NCBI RefSeq assembly: GCF_017813335.1
Contig: NZ_JAGIYY010000001.1
Location: forward strand, 1,104,001 to 1,168,000
Reading direction: 5' to 3'
Source of the DNA: Tianweitania sediminis
Lineage (GTDB): Bacteria > Pseudomonadota > Alphaproteobacteria > Rhizobiales > Rhizobiaceae
DNA: 64,000 nt
Shown: piece after piece, positions 33,832-45,503 of the stretch
How positions within the stretch are numbered: position 1 is the first letter of the stretch
Layout of the letters: each line of letters begins with the position of its first letter
Program-made: the position numbers and the translations under genes
The notes under the pieces: model-generated
The model's input: only the letters and a program-made list of their open reading frames with translations
Told to the model about the DNA's origin: nothing
Database searches by the model: none

Positions 33832-34548
33832 ATGGAAACCTTGCCGTTGGCTGCAACAAGCCACGATCTGTCGATCTGGGGTCTGTTCTGGCAGGCCGGC
33901 TGGGTGGTCAAGCTCGTGATGCTCGGCCTGCTTGCCGCTTCAGTGTGGACCTGGGCAATCGTCGTGGACAAGGTCATCGCCTTCAGCCGGATGCGTAGGG
34001 CCTTGAACCGCTTTGAGCAGACCTTCTGGTCGGGTCAATCGCTCGAAGAACTTTATCGCAACCTGTCGGACAAGAACCCGGTGGGCATGGGCGCCATCTT
34101 TGTTGCCGCGATGCGTGAATGGAAGAAGAGCTTCGAAAAGGGCGCCCGCTCGCCCATCGGCTTGCAGAACCGCATCGACAAGGCGATGGACCTTGCGCTC
34201 ACCCGCGAGATGGAACGTCTTGAAAGCCGCTTGACCTTTCTTGCTACGATCGGCTCGGCTGCTCCCTTCATTGGCTTGTTCGGCACTGTGGTTGGCATCA
34301 TGACCTCGTTCCAGGCGATCGCCGGATCGAGTTCAACCAACCTTGCGGTTGTGGCGCCGGGCATCGCGGAAGCGCTGCTTGCAACGGCAATCGGGCTTCT
34401 GGCCGCCATTCCAGCGGTTATCGCCTACAACAAGCTTTCCACGGACGTGTCCAAGATCTCGAGCCGCATGGAAGGCTTTTCGGACGAGTTCTCGGCCATA
34501 CTATCGCGCCAAATCGATGAAAAGGTCGTGCAACGCGCCGCTGCTTGA
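33832..34548 (+). CDS. tolQ: Tol-Pal system protein TolQ
   Basis: TolQ is the inner-membrane proton-channel subunit of the Tol-Pal system, which holds the outer membrane to the wall at division. The 238-aa protein has three membrane helices (about 20-42, 140-160, 172-195), including FLATIGSAAPFIGLFGTVVGIMTSF and GIAEALLATAIGLLAAIPAVIAYN, which form the channel with TolR. The ATG at 33832 (METLPLAA) is preferred to an in-frame one 59 codons earlier that would add a basic, non-family extension. Confidence 0.96.
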   Translation: METLPLAATSHDLSIWGLFWQAGWVVKLVMLGLLAASVWTWAIVVDKVIAFSRMRRALNRFEQTFWSGQSLEELYRNLSDKNPVGMGAIFVAAMREWKKSFEKGARSPIGLQNRIDKAMDLALTREMERLESRLTFLATIGSAAPFIGLFGTVVGIMTSFQAIAGSSSTNLAVVAPGIAEALLATAIGLLAAIPAVIAYNKLSTDVSKISSRMEGFSDEFSAILSRQIDEKVVQRAAA

Positions 34549-34579
34549 TTGGTGGCCAGAGCGCGAGGAGTAGCATTCG

Positions 34580-35032
34580 ATGGGTATGTCGATCAGCCAG
34601 GGTGGAAGTGGTCGCGGCGGGCATCGCCGCCGCGGGCGCAAGCATGGCGTGATGTCCGAGATCAACGTCACGCCATTCGTGGACGTGATGCTTGTGCTGC
34701 TGATCATCTTCATGGTGGCGGCGCCCATGCTGACGGTGGGCGTTCCGATCGACATGCCGGAAACGCAGGCCAAAGCGTTGAACTCCGACACGCAGCCGAT
34801 CACCGTTTCCGTGAACCAGTCCGGCCAGGTCTTCCTGCAGGAAACCGAGATCCCGATCGAAGAAGTCGTGGCCAAGCTGCAGGCGATTGCGCAGACCGGC
34901 TATGAAGAGCGCATCTTCGTGCGTGGCGACAGATCGGCCGACTACGGTACTGTGATGCAGGTCATGGCGCGCATCAACGCGGCCGGCTACCGCAATCTGG
35001 GCCTCGTTACGCTGCCGGAACAGAACAACTAA
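34580..35032 (+). CDS. tolR: Tol-Pal system protein TolR
   Basis: TolR is the single-helix partner of TolQ in the proton channel. This 150-aa protein has a basic glycine-rich head, then MSEINVTPFVDVMLVLLIIFMVAAPML (about 25-51), where the Asp in PFVDVML is the essential proton-relay residue. A C-terminal periplasmic domain follows (70-150). It is 31 bp after tolQ and 1 bp before tolA. Confidence 0.97.
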   Translation: MGMSISQGGSGRGGHRRRGRKHGVMSEINVTPFVDVMLVLLIIFMVAAPMLTVGVPIDMPETQAKALNSDTQPITVSVNQSGQVFLQETEIPIEEVVAKLQAIAQTGYEERIFVRGDRSADYGTVMQVMARINAAGYRNLGLVTLPEQNN

Positions 35033-35033
35033 G

Positions 35034-36104
35034 ATGCAGATGAGGGCGGGGCTCACCACATCGGTAGTTCTGCATGCGGCAGCGCTCGGCTTCGGCCTGT
35101 TCACGCTGTCCGCACCCGCGCCGCTTGATGCGGGCGCGATGGAATCATTTCCCGTCGACATCGTTCCGGTTGCCGAGTTCGCCGAAAGCGTGAAGGGCGA
35201 CAAGAAGGCTCCGGTGGCAGAAACCCCGGCACCGGTGCCGGCCACGCGTCCGGAAACAGTCCCGGATGCGCAGAACGTCGGCGACAACGACGTTGATCTG
35301 TCGACCCCGCCGACGCCCGAACCCGCCAAGCGCGAGGTGGAGGCTGCCGCGGCGCCGCCACCATCGCCGGAACCTGCACCAAAGCCGGCAGAAGAAGCCC
35401 CTGCCGAGGCGAAGCCAGAGCCAGTTCCTGCACCGGATCCGGCACCCGTTGCCGCCACCGAAGTGGCGCCGGAGCCTGCACCTCCGCAGGAGGTGAAACC
35501 GGAGCCTACGCCGGAAGCTGCAGTTGCCGAAGCGGCGCCAGCGGAAACCCTGCCGTTGCCGACCTCCGCTCCGTCGCCACAAGCGCGTCCTCAGCCGCCC
35601 CAGGCACAAACCGCCAAGGCGCCGGAACGCAAGGAGCCGGAGAAGCCGAAGCAGCAGGAAGTGGCGCAGAAGCCGAAATCCGAGGAAAAGACCTTTGACG
35701 CCGATGAAGTGGCTGCGCTTTTGAACAAGGCGGCCGCCAAGGGCGGTGGTGCCAAGCGCTCCACCGAAACGGCGGCGCTTGGCGGCAAGCAGACCACTGG
35801 CGCCAAGCTTACGTCGAGCGAAATGGGGGCACTCTCCAGCCAGCTCGCCGGCTGCTGGTCGATCCCCGCGGGCGCCGAAGGCGTCGAGTCCATGCGTGTC
35901 AGCGTTCGTTTCCGGCTAGATCCAAGCGGCAAGCTTGATGGCGAGCCTGTTGTGGACAGTTCGAGCGGCAATTCTGCTTTCGATCGCAGCGCCATCCGTG
36001 CCGTTCAGAAATGCAACACCGAGGGCCTGCAAGTTCCCGCCAGCAAGGCCGAGGTCTGGGCCAGCGGCGTCGTCGTCAATTTCGATCCGAGCGAGATGTT
36101 CTGA
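35034..36104 (+). CDS. tolA: Tol-Pal system protein TolA
   Basis: TolA spans the periplasm linking TolQR to TolB/Pal. This 356-aa version is shorter than E. coli TolA (421). It has an N-terminal membrane helix (about 6-24), a long Pro/Ala/Glu/Lys-rich extended region (45-225), a KGGGAK-type linker, and a C-terminal globular domain (about 260-356) starting [16 protein letters not shown] with a TonB-like fold and [20 protein letters not shown] starts at 35034 and 35040 are both possible. tolB follows after 47 bp. Confidence 0.9.
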   Translation: MQMRAGLTTSVVLHAAALGFGLFTLSAPAPLDAGAMESFPVDIVPVAEFAESVKGDKKAPVAETPAPVPATRPETVPDAQNVGDNDVDLSTPPTPEPAKREVEAAAAPPPSPEPAPKPAEEAPAEAKPEPVPAPDPAPVAATEVAPEPAPPQEVKPEPTPEAAVAEAAPAETLPLPTSAPSPQARPQPPQAQTAKAPERKEPEKPKQQEVAQKPKSEEKTFDADEVAALLNKAAAKGGGAKRSTETAALGGKQTTGAKLTSSEMGALSSQLAGCWSIPAGAEGVESMRVSVRFRLDPSGKLDGEPVVDSSSGNSAFDRSAIRAVQKCNTEGLQVPASKAEVWASGVVVNFDPSEMF

Positions 36105-36151
36105 TTTCTTCAGGCGTTCGCTCTCTTTCCGACATCAAGAGGCTGGATGGA

Positions 36152-37465
36152 ATGATCCAAAAACTCCGAGTTCTTTTCACCGCCGCGGCGGTTGCGCTGG
36201 GCGCTGTCACCTTCGTGGCGCCGGCTCAGGCGCAGCTCGTCATCGACGTCAACAAAGGCAATGTCGCGCCGCTTCCGATTGCGGTGACCGACTTTCTGTC
36301 GTCGGACGCCATGGGGGCGGAGATTTCCTCCATCATCACGGCGGACCTGAAGCGTTCTGGGCTTTTCGCGCCGATCGCGCGTGAAGCTTTCATCGAGAAG
36401 ATCACCAATCCGGATGTCGCGCCGCGCTTCCAGGATTGGCAGGTAATCAACGCCCAGGCGATCGTCACGGGCCGAGTATCCAAGGAGCCGGATGGTCGCT
36501 TGAGGGCCGAGTTCCGCTTGTGGGACACGTTTGCCAACAAGCAGCTGACGGGGGAGCAGTTTTTCGCCAACCCGCAGAACTCGCGGCGTGTCGCACACAT
36601 CATTGCCGACGCGATCTACGAGGCGCTGACGGGTGAGAAAGGCTATTTCGACACCCGTGTTGTCTACATCGACGAGTCGGGATCCAAGGCGCAGCGCGTG
36701 AAGCGGCTCGCCATCATGGATCAGGACGGCGCAAACAAGCGCTTCCTTTCCGACGGGCGCACCATTTCGCTGACGCCGCGCTTTTCGCCCAACCGGCAGG
36801 AAATCACCTACATGTCCTATGAAAGCGGTCAGCCGCAGGTTTACCTGCTGCAGATCGAGACGGGGCAGCGCGAACTTGTCGGCAATTTCCCCGGCATGAC
36901 CTTCGCGCCGCGCTTTTCGCCCGATGGCCAGAAAGTCATTATGAGCCTGCTGCGCGACGACGGGAACTCCAACATCTTCACCATGGACCTGCGCAGCCGC
37001 AACACGATGCGCCTGACGAACTCAAACGCGATCGATACGTCCCCGTCCTATTCTCCGGATGGCTCGCGGGTTGTTTTCACCTCCGACCGTGGTGGCCAGC
37101 CGCAAATCTACGTGATGGGGGCAGACGGCTCGGGCGCGCAGCGCATCTCGTTTGGCGGCGGAAGCTATTCCACGCCGGTGTGGTCGCCTCGCGGAGACCT
37201 GATTGCCTTCACCAAGCAGACTGGGGGCGAGTTCCAGATCGGGGTCATGAAAACGGATGGCTCGGGTGAGCGCATCCTGTCCAGCGGCTTCCAGCAGGAA
37301 GGCCCGACCTGGGCGCCCAACGGGCGCGTGATCATGTTCTTCCGCGAAGCCGCAGGTTCAGGCGGTCCGAAGCTCTACTCGGTTGATCTGACGGGCCGCA
37401 ATGAACAGCAGATCCCGACCGACAATTTCGCGTCGGATCCGGCATGGTCGCCGCTCCTCGAGTGA
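36152..37465 (+). CDS. tolB: Tol-Pal system protein TolB
   Basis: TolB is a periplasmic protein binding Pal and TolA. The 437-aa product has a signal peptide ([17 protein letters not shown], cut near residue 27), an N-terminal domain (35-160) and a six-bladed propeller with repeats such as [31 protein letters not shown] and [17 protein letters not shown] use the ATG at 36152 because the signal peptide begins there; an open frame upstream overlaps tolA. A strong terminator follows. Confidence 0.97.
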   Translation: MIQKLRVLFTAAAVALGAVTFVAPAQAQLVIDVNKGNVAPLPIAVTDFLSSDAMGAEISSIITADLKRSGLFAPIAREAFIEKITNPDVAPRFQDWQVINAQAIVTGRVSKEPDGRLRAEFRLWDTFANKQLTGEQFFANPQNSRRVAHIIADAIYEALTGEKGYFDTRVVYIDESGSKAQRVKRLAIMDQDGANKRFLSDGRTISLTPRFSPNRQEITYMSYESGQPQVYLLQIETGQRELVGNFPGMTFAPRFSPDGQKVIMSLLRDDGNSNIFTMDLRSRNTMRLTNSNAIDTSPSYSPDGSRVVFTSDRGGQPQIYVMGADGSGAQRISFGGGSYSTPVWSPRGDLIAFTKQTGGEFQIGVMKTDGSGERILSSGFQQEGPTWAPNGRVIMFFREAAGSGGPKLYSVDLTGRNEQQIPTDNFASDPAWSPLLE

Positions 37466-37495
37466 TCCGGCCGCGTTGCTCGCGCGATCGATCTG

Positions 37496-37525
37496 AAAGG
37501 AGGCCTGCGTGGCCTCCTTTTTTTT
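37496..37525 (+). terminator. rho-independent terminator after tolB
   Basis: AAAGGAGGCC (37496-37505), a TGCGT loop and GGCCTCCTTT (37511-37520) are followed by a T-run. Because pal comes after it, pal is expressed at least partly from its own promoter. Confidence 0.9.
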
Positions 37526-37680
37526 GGCGCAGTTGAGCCGCAATCCCAAGGTCGTCAGACAACGCGATTCGCCTGGGGACGCAGCGAAAGCGTTTGTTAA
37601 CCAAGTTCGTTGATTCAGGATTAACCCAAACGTGGTTACTCGTGGATCAACGAAATCCCTTAATTCTCAGGAGAGGGCGA

Positions 37681-38202
37681 ATGCGCCGTATCGCAGCCAT
37701 CACTCGCAATCCGATCGCCGTGGCGCTCGTCGCTTCGCTCGCGATCGCGGGTTGCGCTTCCAAGAAGAACAACGTGCCCAACAGCGCCGCGGAACTCGGT
37801 CTCGGCGGTGCCGGCGGGGCCGGCGCTGCCACGCCGGGTTCGTCGCAGGACTTCACCGTGAATGTCGGCGATCGCATTTTCTTCGACACCGACTCGTCCG
37901 CGATCCGTGCCGACGCGCAGCAGACTCTGTCGCGCCAGGCCCAGTGGCTGCAGCAGTATCCGAGCTACGCCATCACTGTTGAGGGTCATGCGGACGAACG
38001 CGGCACACGCGAATACAACTTAGCGCTCGGCGCGCGCCGCGCTGCCGCAACCCGCGACTTCCTCGCATCCCGCGGCGTACCGGCCAATCGCATCCGCACC
38101 CTGTCCTATGGCAAGGAGCGTCCGGTGGCCGTGTGTGACGACATTTCCTGCTGGTCGCAGAACCGCCGCGCTGTCACTGTTCTGGGCGGCGCCGGCAGCT
38201 GA
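37681..38202 (+). CDS. pal: peptidoglycan-associated lipoprotein Pal
   Basis: Pal anchors the outer membrane to peptidoglycan. The 173-aa lipoprotein has the lipobox VASLAIAGC (Cys near 23), a short flexible segment and a C-terminal OmpA-like domain with EGHADERGTREYNLALGARRA (residues for diaminopimelate binding) and YGKERPVAVCDDISCWSQNRR with a cysteine pair. The start ATG at 37681 has GAGAGG upstream. Two TTAAC elements occur in its 215-bp upstream gap but not at CtrA-box spacing. Confidence 0.97.
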   Translation: MRRIAAITRNPIAVALVASLAIAGCASKKNNVPNSAAELGLGGAGGAGAATPGSSQDFTVNVGDRIFFDTDSSAIRADAQQTLSRQAQWLQQYPSYAITVEGHADERGTREYNLALGARRAAATRDFLASRGVPANRIRTLSYGKERPVAVCDDISCWSQNRRAVTVLGGAGS

Positions 38203-38229
38203 TCGACATGTTCTAACTGGATCAACGGG

Positions 38230-38252
38230 AGGCGGCTGCAGGGCCGCCTTTC
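38230..38252 (+). terminator. rho-independent terminator after pal
   Basis: AGGCGGC (38230-38236), a TGCAGG loop and GCCGCCT (38243-38249) are followed by TTTCC. The T-run is short, so termination may be partial. Confidence 0.7.
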
Positions 38253-38366
38253 CTGTTTTTGGAAGAGGATTTCGGCGTCAAACAAACTTTGGCCGAAAAC
38301 AGCACTTGTAGCTAATCTCAACAGGCAAGCCGTCGCGAAAGCGCGGCCTCGAAGAATGAGGATGAA

Positions 38367-39461
38367 GTGACGGGAAAAAGCGTGAAAAGAACCCTGACCC
38401 GATGCCTGCTTGCCGCAGGCCTGACCCTGCCCGCCGCATTGGCCGTGACACCTGCCTCGGCGACAAAGCTCCCTGCAACGGGCGAAACCCAGCTGGAGCA
38501 GGTGGCAATGCTTGGCGGCGTGTTCGGGCGACCGGCGCAAGCATCGCGTCCCTCGCAGCCGGATGTGCAGTATGTTCAGCTCGGCGATCCGCGCGTTACC
38601 GCTCTTGAAGAGCAGGTGCGGACGCTGAACGGAAAGCTTGAGGAGTTGAACTTCCTGATCCTGCAAATGCAGGAGCAACTGCGCAAACAGCAGGAAGACA
38701 ACGAGTTCCGCTTCCAGGAACTGGAAGGGGGCGCCAAGCCAGCGGGCGAAAAGCGGACGGAGGCGACGCCAACAGCGCCTCCCGCGTCGCAATCGGCCGG
38801 CGCTGCCGCATCCGTCGCGCCGAGCCGGGAAAGCGCCGCAACCAGCGGTGGTGCCGTACCACCCTCGACCGGCAGTAGTGCGCAAGCCAGCGCACAAGCG
38901 CCCGGCGCCCAGCCACCTCAGGCCGGATTGCCGCAGAACTTGGGATCGATCCGCTTCGATGCCAACGGCAACCTGATCGGCGGAACGACCTCGGAAGAAC
39001 CGGTGGATCTTCTCAGCGGCACCGTGGGGTCGCCCGCCGGGCAGGACACGACGACGGTTGCAGCGCTGCCGTCGACGGACGATCCGGAAGAGCTTTATCG
39101 CAATTCTTATGAGTTCATCCTGTCGGGTGACTACAAGACGGCCGAAGCGGGTTTCCGCAGCTATATCGAGCGCTTCCCGGATGCCGCGCGCGTTCCGGAC
39201 GCCAATTTCTGGCTCGGAGAAGCTCTCGCCAGCCAAAATCGTCACCGCGACGCTGCAGAAGTCTTCCTGTCGGCCAGCCGGGAATATCCGGAAGCGAAAA
39301 AGGCAGCCGACACGCTTTTGAAGCTCGGAATGAGCCTCAACGCGCTGAAGCAGCGTGAAGTCGCCTGTGCCACCTTCCGCGAAGTGGGGCAGCGCTACCC
39401 CTCTGCATCTGACGCCCTCAAGGAGCGCGTTCGCCAGGAAATCGCGACCAACGGTTGCTGA
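38367..39461 (+). CDS. cpoB: CpoB/YbgF, Tol-Pal-associated periplasmic TPR protein
   Basis: CpoB links the Tol system to PBP1B cell-wall synthesis. This 364-aa protein has a signal peptide (CLLAAGLTLPAALAVTPASA, ending near 30), a coiled coil (about 75-120, LEEQVRTLNGKLEELNFL), a Pro/Ala/Ser-rich low-complexity region (125-225) and C-terminal TPR repeats (235-364: EELYRNSYEFILSGDYKTAE, DANFWLGEALASQ). The start is GTG at 38367, with GAGGATGAA before it. Its end overlaps the start of tilS by 7 bp. Confidence 0.93.
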   Translation: MTGKSVKRTLTRCLLAAGLTLPAALAVTPASATKLPATGETQLEQVAMLGGVFGRPAQASRPSQPDVQYVQLGDPRVTALEEQVRTLNGKLEELNFLILQMQEQLRKQQEDNEFRFQELEGGAKPAGEKRTEATPTAPPASQSAGAAASVAPSRESAATSGGAVPPSTGSSAQASAQAPGAQPPQAGLPQNLGSIRFDANGNLIGGTTSEEPVDLLSGTVGSPAGQDTTTVAALPSTDDPEELYRNSYEFILSGDYKTAEAGFRSYIERFPDAARVPDANFWLGEALASQNRHRDAAEVFLSASREYPEAKKAADTLLKLGMSLNALKQREVACATFREVGQRYPSASDALKERVRQEIATNGC

Positions 39462-40591
39462 CGGCCGCTGACGAGGCGCCCTGCGCCAGCAAGCTTTTTC
39501 GAGCGCTGGACCCCACCCGACACCACGCCATGGTCGTGGCAGTCTCCGGTGGCAGTGACTCCACGGCCCTTCTTCTTCTTCTCCACGATCATCTGCAGCG
39601 GCACGGCTGCCTGTCCAAGCTCCTGGCCGTCACCGTCGACCACAAGCTACGCACCGAGGCTGCGGATGAAGCGCGCGCTGTTGCTGCGCGCTGCGCCCGG
39701 CTCGGGATCTGCCACCGCACCATGACCTGGCTCGAGCTGAAGCCGGCCACCGGCGTTGCGGCCGCAGCGCGAGCGGAACGCTACCGGTTGCTGCTTCAAG
39801 CGACCGAAGAAGCGGGCGCCGACCTTCTTTTCACGGGCCACACCGCAGACGACCAGGCAGAAACGGTCGCCATGCGCGCGCAGCGGGGAAGCGGGATCGG
39901 ATTGGCCGGCATGGCACCTGCAACGTTGGTGCAGCGCAGGGTCTGGCTTTGGAGGCCGATGCTCGATGTCACCCGAGCCGAACTGCGCGCCTTCTTGTCG
40001 CATCGGGGCGAAGGCTGGATCGAAGACCCAAGCAACACCAACCCCGCCAGCGAACGCGTGCGGGTACGATCATTGCTCGACGACCAAAGCCGCAGACGCT
40101 GGGTCTCGGAAAGTAAAGGAGCAGCCGCACGACGGCGGGAGCTTGCCCTTCGTGCAGCCGATCTGATCGCAGCGACGATCCGCGTTCAGGACTCGGCTGT
40201 CGTGGTTGCGCCGGATCTTTTCGGTGATGTCAATCGAGACGCAGCCGTGCATACGCTTCGCTTCTTGTTGCAGCTGATCGGGGGCAACCCGCATCTTCCG
40301 GACGAGCAGCGCACACGTGCTTTGCTGGTCCAGCTCAATGATCGAGGGCAGAGCACAAGCCTCGCCCGCTGCGTTCTTACCCATCGGCGCGACGGGATTC
40401 TCATCCGGCGCGAACAACGGGGAAGCGCAGAACCGGCACCGGCGGCGATCACGCTTTTGCGAGAATCGCTGGTTCAGCGACCGGTCACGTCCGCTTTCGA
40501 CCTGCCTTTGATCGCGGCTTTCGCACTTCTTGCCGGAGCGCCTGAATTGCCGCCGTTGCCCTTCCGCGAAGGGGATGCGCCGATCCCTTAA
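39455..40591 (+). CDS. tilS: tRNA(Ile)-lysidine synthase TilS
   Basis: TilS lysidylates C34 of the AUA-reading tRNA-Ile, which is essential. The 378-aa product has the N-type ATP pyrophosphatase P-loop VAVSGGSDSTALLLLL (about 29-44, SGGSDS), TVDHKLRTEAADEARAVAARC and GHTADDQAETVAMR motifs, then C-terminal helical domains. The start is a TTG overlapping the cpoB end, with no clear Shine-Dalgarno visible; translation may be coupled. A 159-bp gap before ftsH holds no ORF. Confidence 0.94.
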   Translation: MLTAADEAPCASKLFRALDPTRHHAMVVAVSGGSDSTALLLLLHDHLQRHGCLSKLLAVTVDHKLRTEAADEARAVAARCARLGICHRTMTWLELKPATGVAAAARAERYRLLLQATEEAGADLLFTGHTADDQAETVAMRAQRGSGIGLAGMAPATLVQRRVWLWRPMLDVTRAELRAFLSHRGEGWIEDPSNTNPASERVRVRSLLDDQSRRRWVSESKGAAARRRELALRAADLIAATIRVQDSAVVVAPDLFGDVNRDAAVHTLRFLLQLIGGNPHLPDEQRTRALLVQLNDRGQSTSLARCVLTHRRDGILIRREQRGSAEPAPAAITLLRESLVQRPVTSAFDLPLIAAFALLAGAPELPPLPFREGDAPIP

Positions 40592-40750
40592 CCGATCGTG
40601 CGCGATCTTCTTGGCAAGGGGAAAGGGTCCACCTATGTTAAGGACAATATCCAGCGCCTGCACCACCATCGGTGCCGGATCGGAATGGGGCGAGACGAGG
40701 CCAACGGGCCGGAAAGGCGGTCCGCTGCGGCGGCTCCGACAGGACACAGA

Positions 40751-42688
<1,938 letters not shown>

Positions 42689-42713
42689 GCTCGCTCGTCA
42701 CAAACCCAGCATC

Positions 42714-42741
42714 AACGCCGCGGCCTTTGTCGCGGCGTTTT
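42714..42741 (+). terminator. rho-independent terminator after ftsH
   Basis: AACGCCGCG (42714-42722), an 8-nt loop and CGCGGCGTT (42731-42739) are followed by TTCGTTT. The last Ts form a modest U-tract. It separates ftsH from glmM. Confidence 0.8.
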
Positions 42742-42919
42742 CGTTTGGCGCTCGTGTTTTCCGGCAGTGGCTCGCAGAAACACCTCGGCTCCGGGGCGCG
42801 GCTCCCCTTCGCAAGCTCAGAAAGCAGTAACACCTGCTCATATAAAGTGATGTTTCTTGGATGAGGTTCTGTGGCAGACCAGCGCCACGACGCAACTCTT
42901 TGCGGGGCGAGCAAGCAGT

Positions 42920-44272
42920 ATGAGCAGGAAGTACTTCGGTACCGACGGGATCCGCGGAACAGCCAACCAGTTTCCGATGACAGTGGAAGTGGCGATGAAG
43001 GTCGGCATGGCCGCCGGCATGTGCTTCCAGCGCGGCAAGCACCGCCATCGGGTGGTGATCGGCAAGGACACCCGCTTGTCCGGCTATATGATCGAAAATG
43101 CGCTGGTGGCGGGTTTCACCGCCGCGGGTCTGGATGTCTTTCTTCTCGGCCCGGTGCCCACGCCGGCTGTTGCCATGTTGGCGCGGTCGCTTCGCGCGGA
43201 TCTCGGCGTAATGATCTCGGCTTCGCACAACCCTTACTACGACAATGGCATCAAGCTGTTCGGCCCCGATGGCTACAAGCTTTCCGATGAGCTTGAAGCG
43301 CGCATCGAGGCAATGCTCGACCAGGAAGCGCCGCTTTCGGTCGCCGAGCCGGATGATATCGGCCGCGCCAAACGCATCGACGGCGTACATGACCGTTACG
43401 TCGAGTTCGCCAAGCGCACGTTGCCGCGCTCCATGTCCTTGTCGGGCCTGCGTGTCGTGATCGACTGTGCCAACGGCGCTGCCTACAAGGTCGCCCCCGC
43501 CGCCCTTTGGGAACTCGGCGCCGAGGTGATTGCCATCCACAACGAGCCGAATGGCTTCAACGTCAACAAGGATTGCGGCTCGACGCACCCGCTCAGCCTG
43601 TCCAAGAAGGTGCATGAAGTGCGTGCCGATATCGGCATTGCGCTTGATGGCGATGCCGATCGCATGATCATCGTGGATGAGAACGGCACGCTTATTGATG
43701 GCGACCAGATCATGGCGCTGATCGCCGAAAGCTGGCAGCAAAGCGAACGTCTGGCAGGTGGCGGGCTTGTGGCGACCGTCATGTCCAATCTCGGGCTCGA
43801 GCGCTTCCTGTCGGACAAGGGCCTGTCCCTGCACCGCACGAAAGTGGGCGACCGCTATGTCGTGGAGCACATGCGCGCCCACGGCTTCAACGTCGGTGGC
43901 GAGCAATCCGGGCATATCGTGCTGTCCGATTTTTCCACCACCGGTGACGGTCTTGTCGCAGCCCTCCAGGTGATGGCGTGCATCAAGCGGGAAAACAGGC
44001 CGGCTTCCGAGGTGTGTTCCAAGTTCGAGCCTGTGCCGCAGGTGCTGAAGAATGTCCGTTATTCCGGCGGCCGGCCGCTGGAAACGCCGCCCGTGCAGCG
44101 GATGATCGAAGATGCTCGCCAGCGCCTGGGCGCCGGCGGCCGACTGGTGATCCGTCCCTCGGGAACAGAGCCCCTGATTCGCGTCATGGCTGAAGCGGAC
44201 GACCGCGGCCTGGTGGAAACCGTGGTGCGCGAGATCGTTGAAGTCATTGCAGATCAGCGCAACGCTGCCTGA
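42920..44272 (+). CDS. glmM: phosphoglucosamine mutase
   Basis: GlmM converts glucosamine-6-phosphate to glucosamine-1-phosphate for peptidoglycan and LPS. The 450-aa protein has [13 protein letters not shown] (4-16), the active-site serine in [13 protein letters not shown] with S102, the metal loop [13 protein letters not shown] (about 239-251) and the C-terminal phosphate-binding [14 protein letters not shown]. The ATG at 42920 is the family start. A clear terminator follows. Confidence 0.98.
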   Translation: MSRKYFGTDGIRGTANQFPMTVEVAMKVGMAAGMCFQRGKHRHRVVIGKDTRLSGYMIENALVAGFTAAGLDVFLLGPVPTPAVAMLARSLRADLGVMISASHNPYYDNGIKLFGPDGYKLSDELEARIEAMLDQEAPLSVAEPDDIGRAKRIDGVHDRYVEFAKRTLPRSMSLSGLRVVIDCANGAAYKVAPAALWELGAEVIAIHNEPNGFNVNKDCGSTHPLSLSKKVHEVRADIGIALDGDADRMIIVDENGTLIDGDQIMALIAESWQQSERLAGGGLVATVMSNLGLERFLSDKGLSLHRTKVGDRYVVEHMRAHGFNVGGEQSGHIVLSDFSTTGDGLVAALQVMACIKRENRPASEVCSKFEPVPQVLKNVRYSGGRPLETPPVQRMIEDARQRLGAGGRLVIRPSGTEPLIRVMAEADDRGLVETVVREIVEVIADQRNAA

Positions 44273-44298
44273 GATCAACCTCGCGTCACCATTCAAAG

Positions 44299-44325
44299 CA
44301 GGTCGCTTCGGCGGCCTGTTTTTTT
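44299..44325 (+). terminator. rho-independent terminator after glmM
   Basis: CAGGTCGC (44299-44306), a TTCG loop and GCGGCCTG (44311-44318) are followed by seven T residues. One G-T pair is in the stem. Confidence 0.9.
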
Positions 44326-44358
44326 ACGTCGCTGGAACTGCGTGGTTAAAGAAGACGG

Positions 44359-44373
44359 TTAAGTCGCATTTAA
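44359..44373. promoter_or_regulatory. perfect TTAA-N7-TTAA CtrA-type box, outer-membrane gene 1
   Basis: TTAA, GTCGCAT, TTAA, 72 bp before the chosen start of the first outer-membrane protein gene. Two further TTAA copies lie within 25 bp. The spacing to the start is nearly identical to that of the second tandem gene. Confidence 0.7.
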
Positions 44374-44445
44374 CCAATCCAGTCCAATGTCGCTTGAGAG
44401 TTCATCAAGCGCCGAGTCGTTCGGCATGTGTTCAGGGGTATGATG

Positions 44446-45315
44446 ATGTTCGACTTCCGCACGCCGCTTCTTGGCGCATTCCTGGCGGGCAGCCTTGCGG
44501 CACCGGCCTTTGCAGCTGATCTTTACGAGCCGCCGGTGGAAACACCACCTGCGATCGAATACCGTGAAGTTTCCACTGGCGGCTGGTATATCCGCGGTGA
44601 CGTCGATTACAGCAAGCTGAAGTTCCGCGGCGCGGATTATACCGTCGTATCCACCACCACCGATTGCTGCGGCGAGGTGATCGGCGCGCGCCTGGTTGAC
44701 GGAAACAAGCTCGATGGCAAGTTGCGCAACTCTTTCAGCTTCGGCGGTGGTATCGGCTACAAGATCAACCACTATCTGCGCACCGATTTCACGGTCGATT
44801 ATCAGAGCAAGTCGAAGTTCCGCGGCCGCACCGAAGGCTGTGATGGCTTCTGCACCTCCACCGACCTTACCGACATGACGGCTCTTTCGCTTCTGGCGAA
44901 TGCCTATGTCGATCTTGGCACCTGGCATGGCCTGACGCCCTATATCGGCGGTGGTCTCGGTGGTGCGCATGTGAAGTGGAACACGCTGCGCAACACTGCC
45001 TGCTACTCGGACGGCGCTTGCGATGCGACCTTGTCTCACGAGGGTCACGACGATTGGCGCTTCGCTTATTCCGCGGCGGCAGGCGTATCCTACGCCTTCA
45101 CGCACAACCTGGCCCTCGATGTCGGGTACCGCTACACACGCGTGACCGGCGGGCGCATGTTCGGTGGCGATGATGCGGAGGGCGGTCCTTACACGGGCCA
45201 CGGCCGCGACAACGGCATCGACTTCCATTCCGTCAAGGCAGGTCTGCGCTACTCCTTTGGCAGCACGCCCAAGGCCGAGCCGGCCTTCTATGAGCCACTG
45301 CCTGTCTACAAATAA
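44446..45315 (+). CDS. outer-membrane beta-barrel protein (Omp25/Omp31-like), copy 1
   Basis: This 289-aa protein has a signal peptide (TPLLGAFLAGSLAAPAFA) followed by aromatic-rich alternating strands ending in GLRYSFG near the C-terminus, the pattern of an eight-stranded OmpA-like porin of Hyphomicrobiales. GGWYIRGDVDYS and FSFGGGIGYKINHYLRTDFT are typical strand starts. It contains several cysteines (CC near 78, CDGFC), unusual in such proteins. Three ATGs at 44440-44446 are possible; I take 44446 because AGGGG sits 7 bases before it. It stands alone between terminators. Confidence 0.88.
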   Translation: MFDFRTPLLGAFLAGSLAAPAFAADLYEPPVETPPAIEYREVSTGGWYIRGDVDYSKLKFRGADYTVVSTTTDCCGEVIGARLVDGNKLDGKLRNSFSFGGGIGYKINHYLRTDFTVDYQSKSKFRGRTEGCDGFCTSTDLTDMTALSLLANAYVDLGTWHGLTPYIGGGLGGAHVKWNTLRNTACYSDGACDATLSHEGHDDWRFAYSAAAGVSYAFTHNLALDVGYRYTRVTGGRMFGGDDAEGGPYTGHGRDNGIDFHSVKAGLRYSFGSTPKAEPAFYEPLPVYK

Positions 45316-45336
45316 GCAGACGGCCCCTTTGATAAC

Positions 45337-45363
45337 AAAACGCCCGGGCCAGCCGGGCGTTTT
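45337..45363 (+). terminator. rho-independent terminator after outer-membrane gene 1
   Basis: AAAACGCCCGG (45337-45347) pairs with CCGGGCGTTTT (45353-45363). The flanking A and T runs make it symmetric and strong. Confidence 0.9.
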
Positions 45364-45417
45364 GCGTTCAAAGACAGAGGCAAAGTTGTCCGCAACATGC
45401 TTAGCAAGTCGTTGCAC

Positions 45418-45432
45418 TTAACGTCGATTTAA
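45418..45432. promoter_or_regulatory. perfect TTAA-N7-TTAA CtrA-type box, outer-membrane gene 2
   Basis: TTAA, CGTCGAT, TTAA, followed by CC, 71 bp before the second outer-membrane protein ATG. The core resembles that before gene 1 (GTCG then AT, then TTTAACCA), which suggests a common promoter origin. Confidence 0.72.
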
Positions 45433-45503
45433 CCAGTTTCCTTAAGAATGGCGGTATGAAGAAGCGCGGTTCACCCAAGCGCGCTGGGGATCGGGGATAG
45501 ATC

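Noticed and set aside
35169-35709. Short-repeat region in tolA as a genomic repeat array
   Set aside because: It is the normal Pro/Ala/Glu-rich extended domain of TolA, not a CRISPR or tandem repeat.
37597-37626. CtrA box before pal
   Set aside because: Two TTAACC elements occur but 20 bases apart instead of 7. At best they are half-sites.
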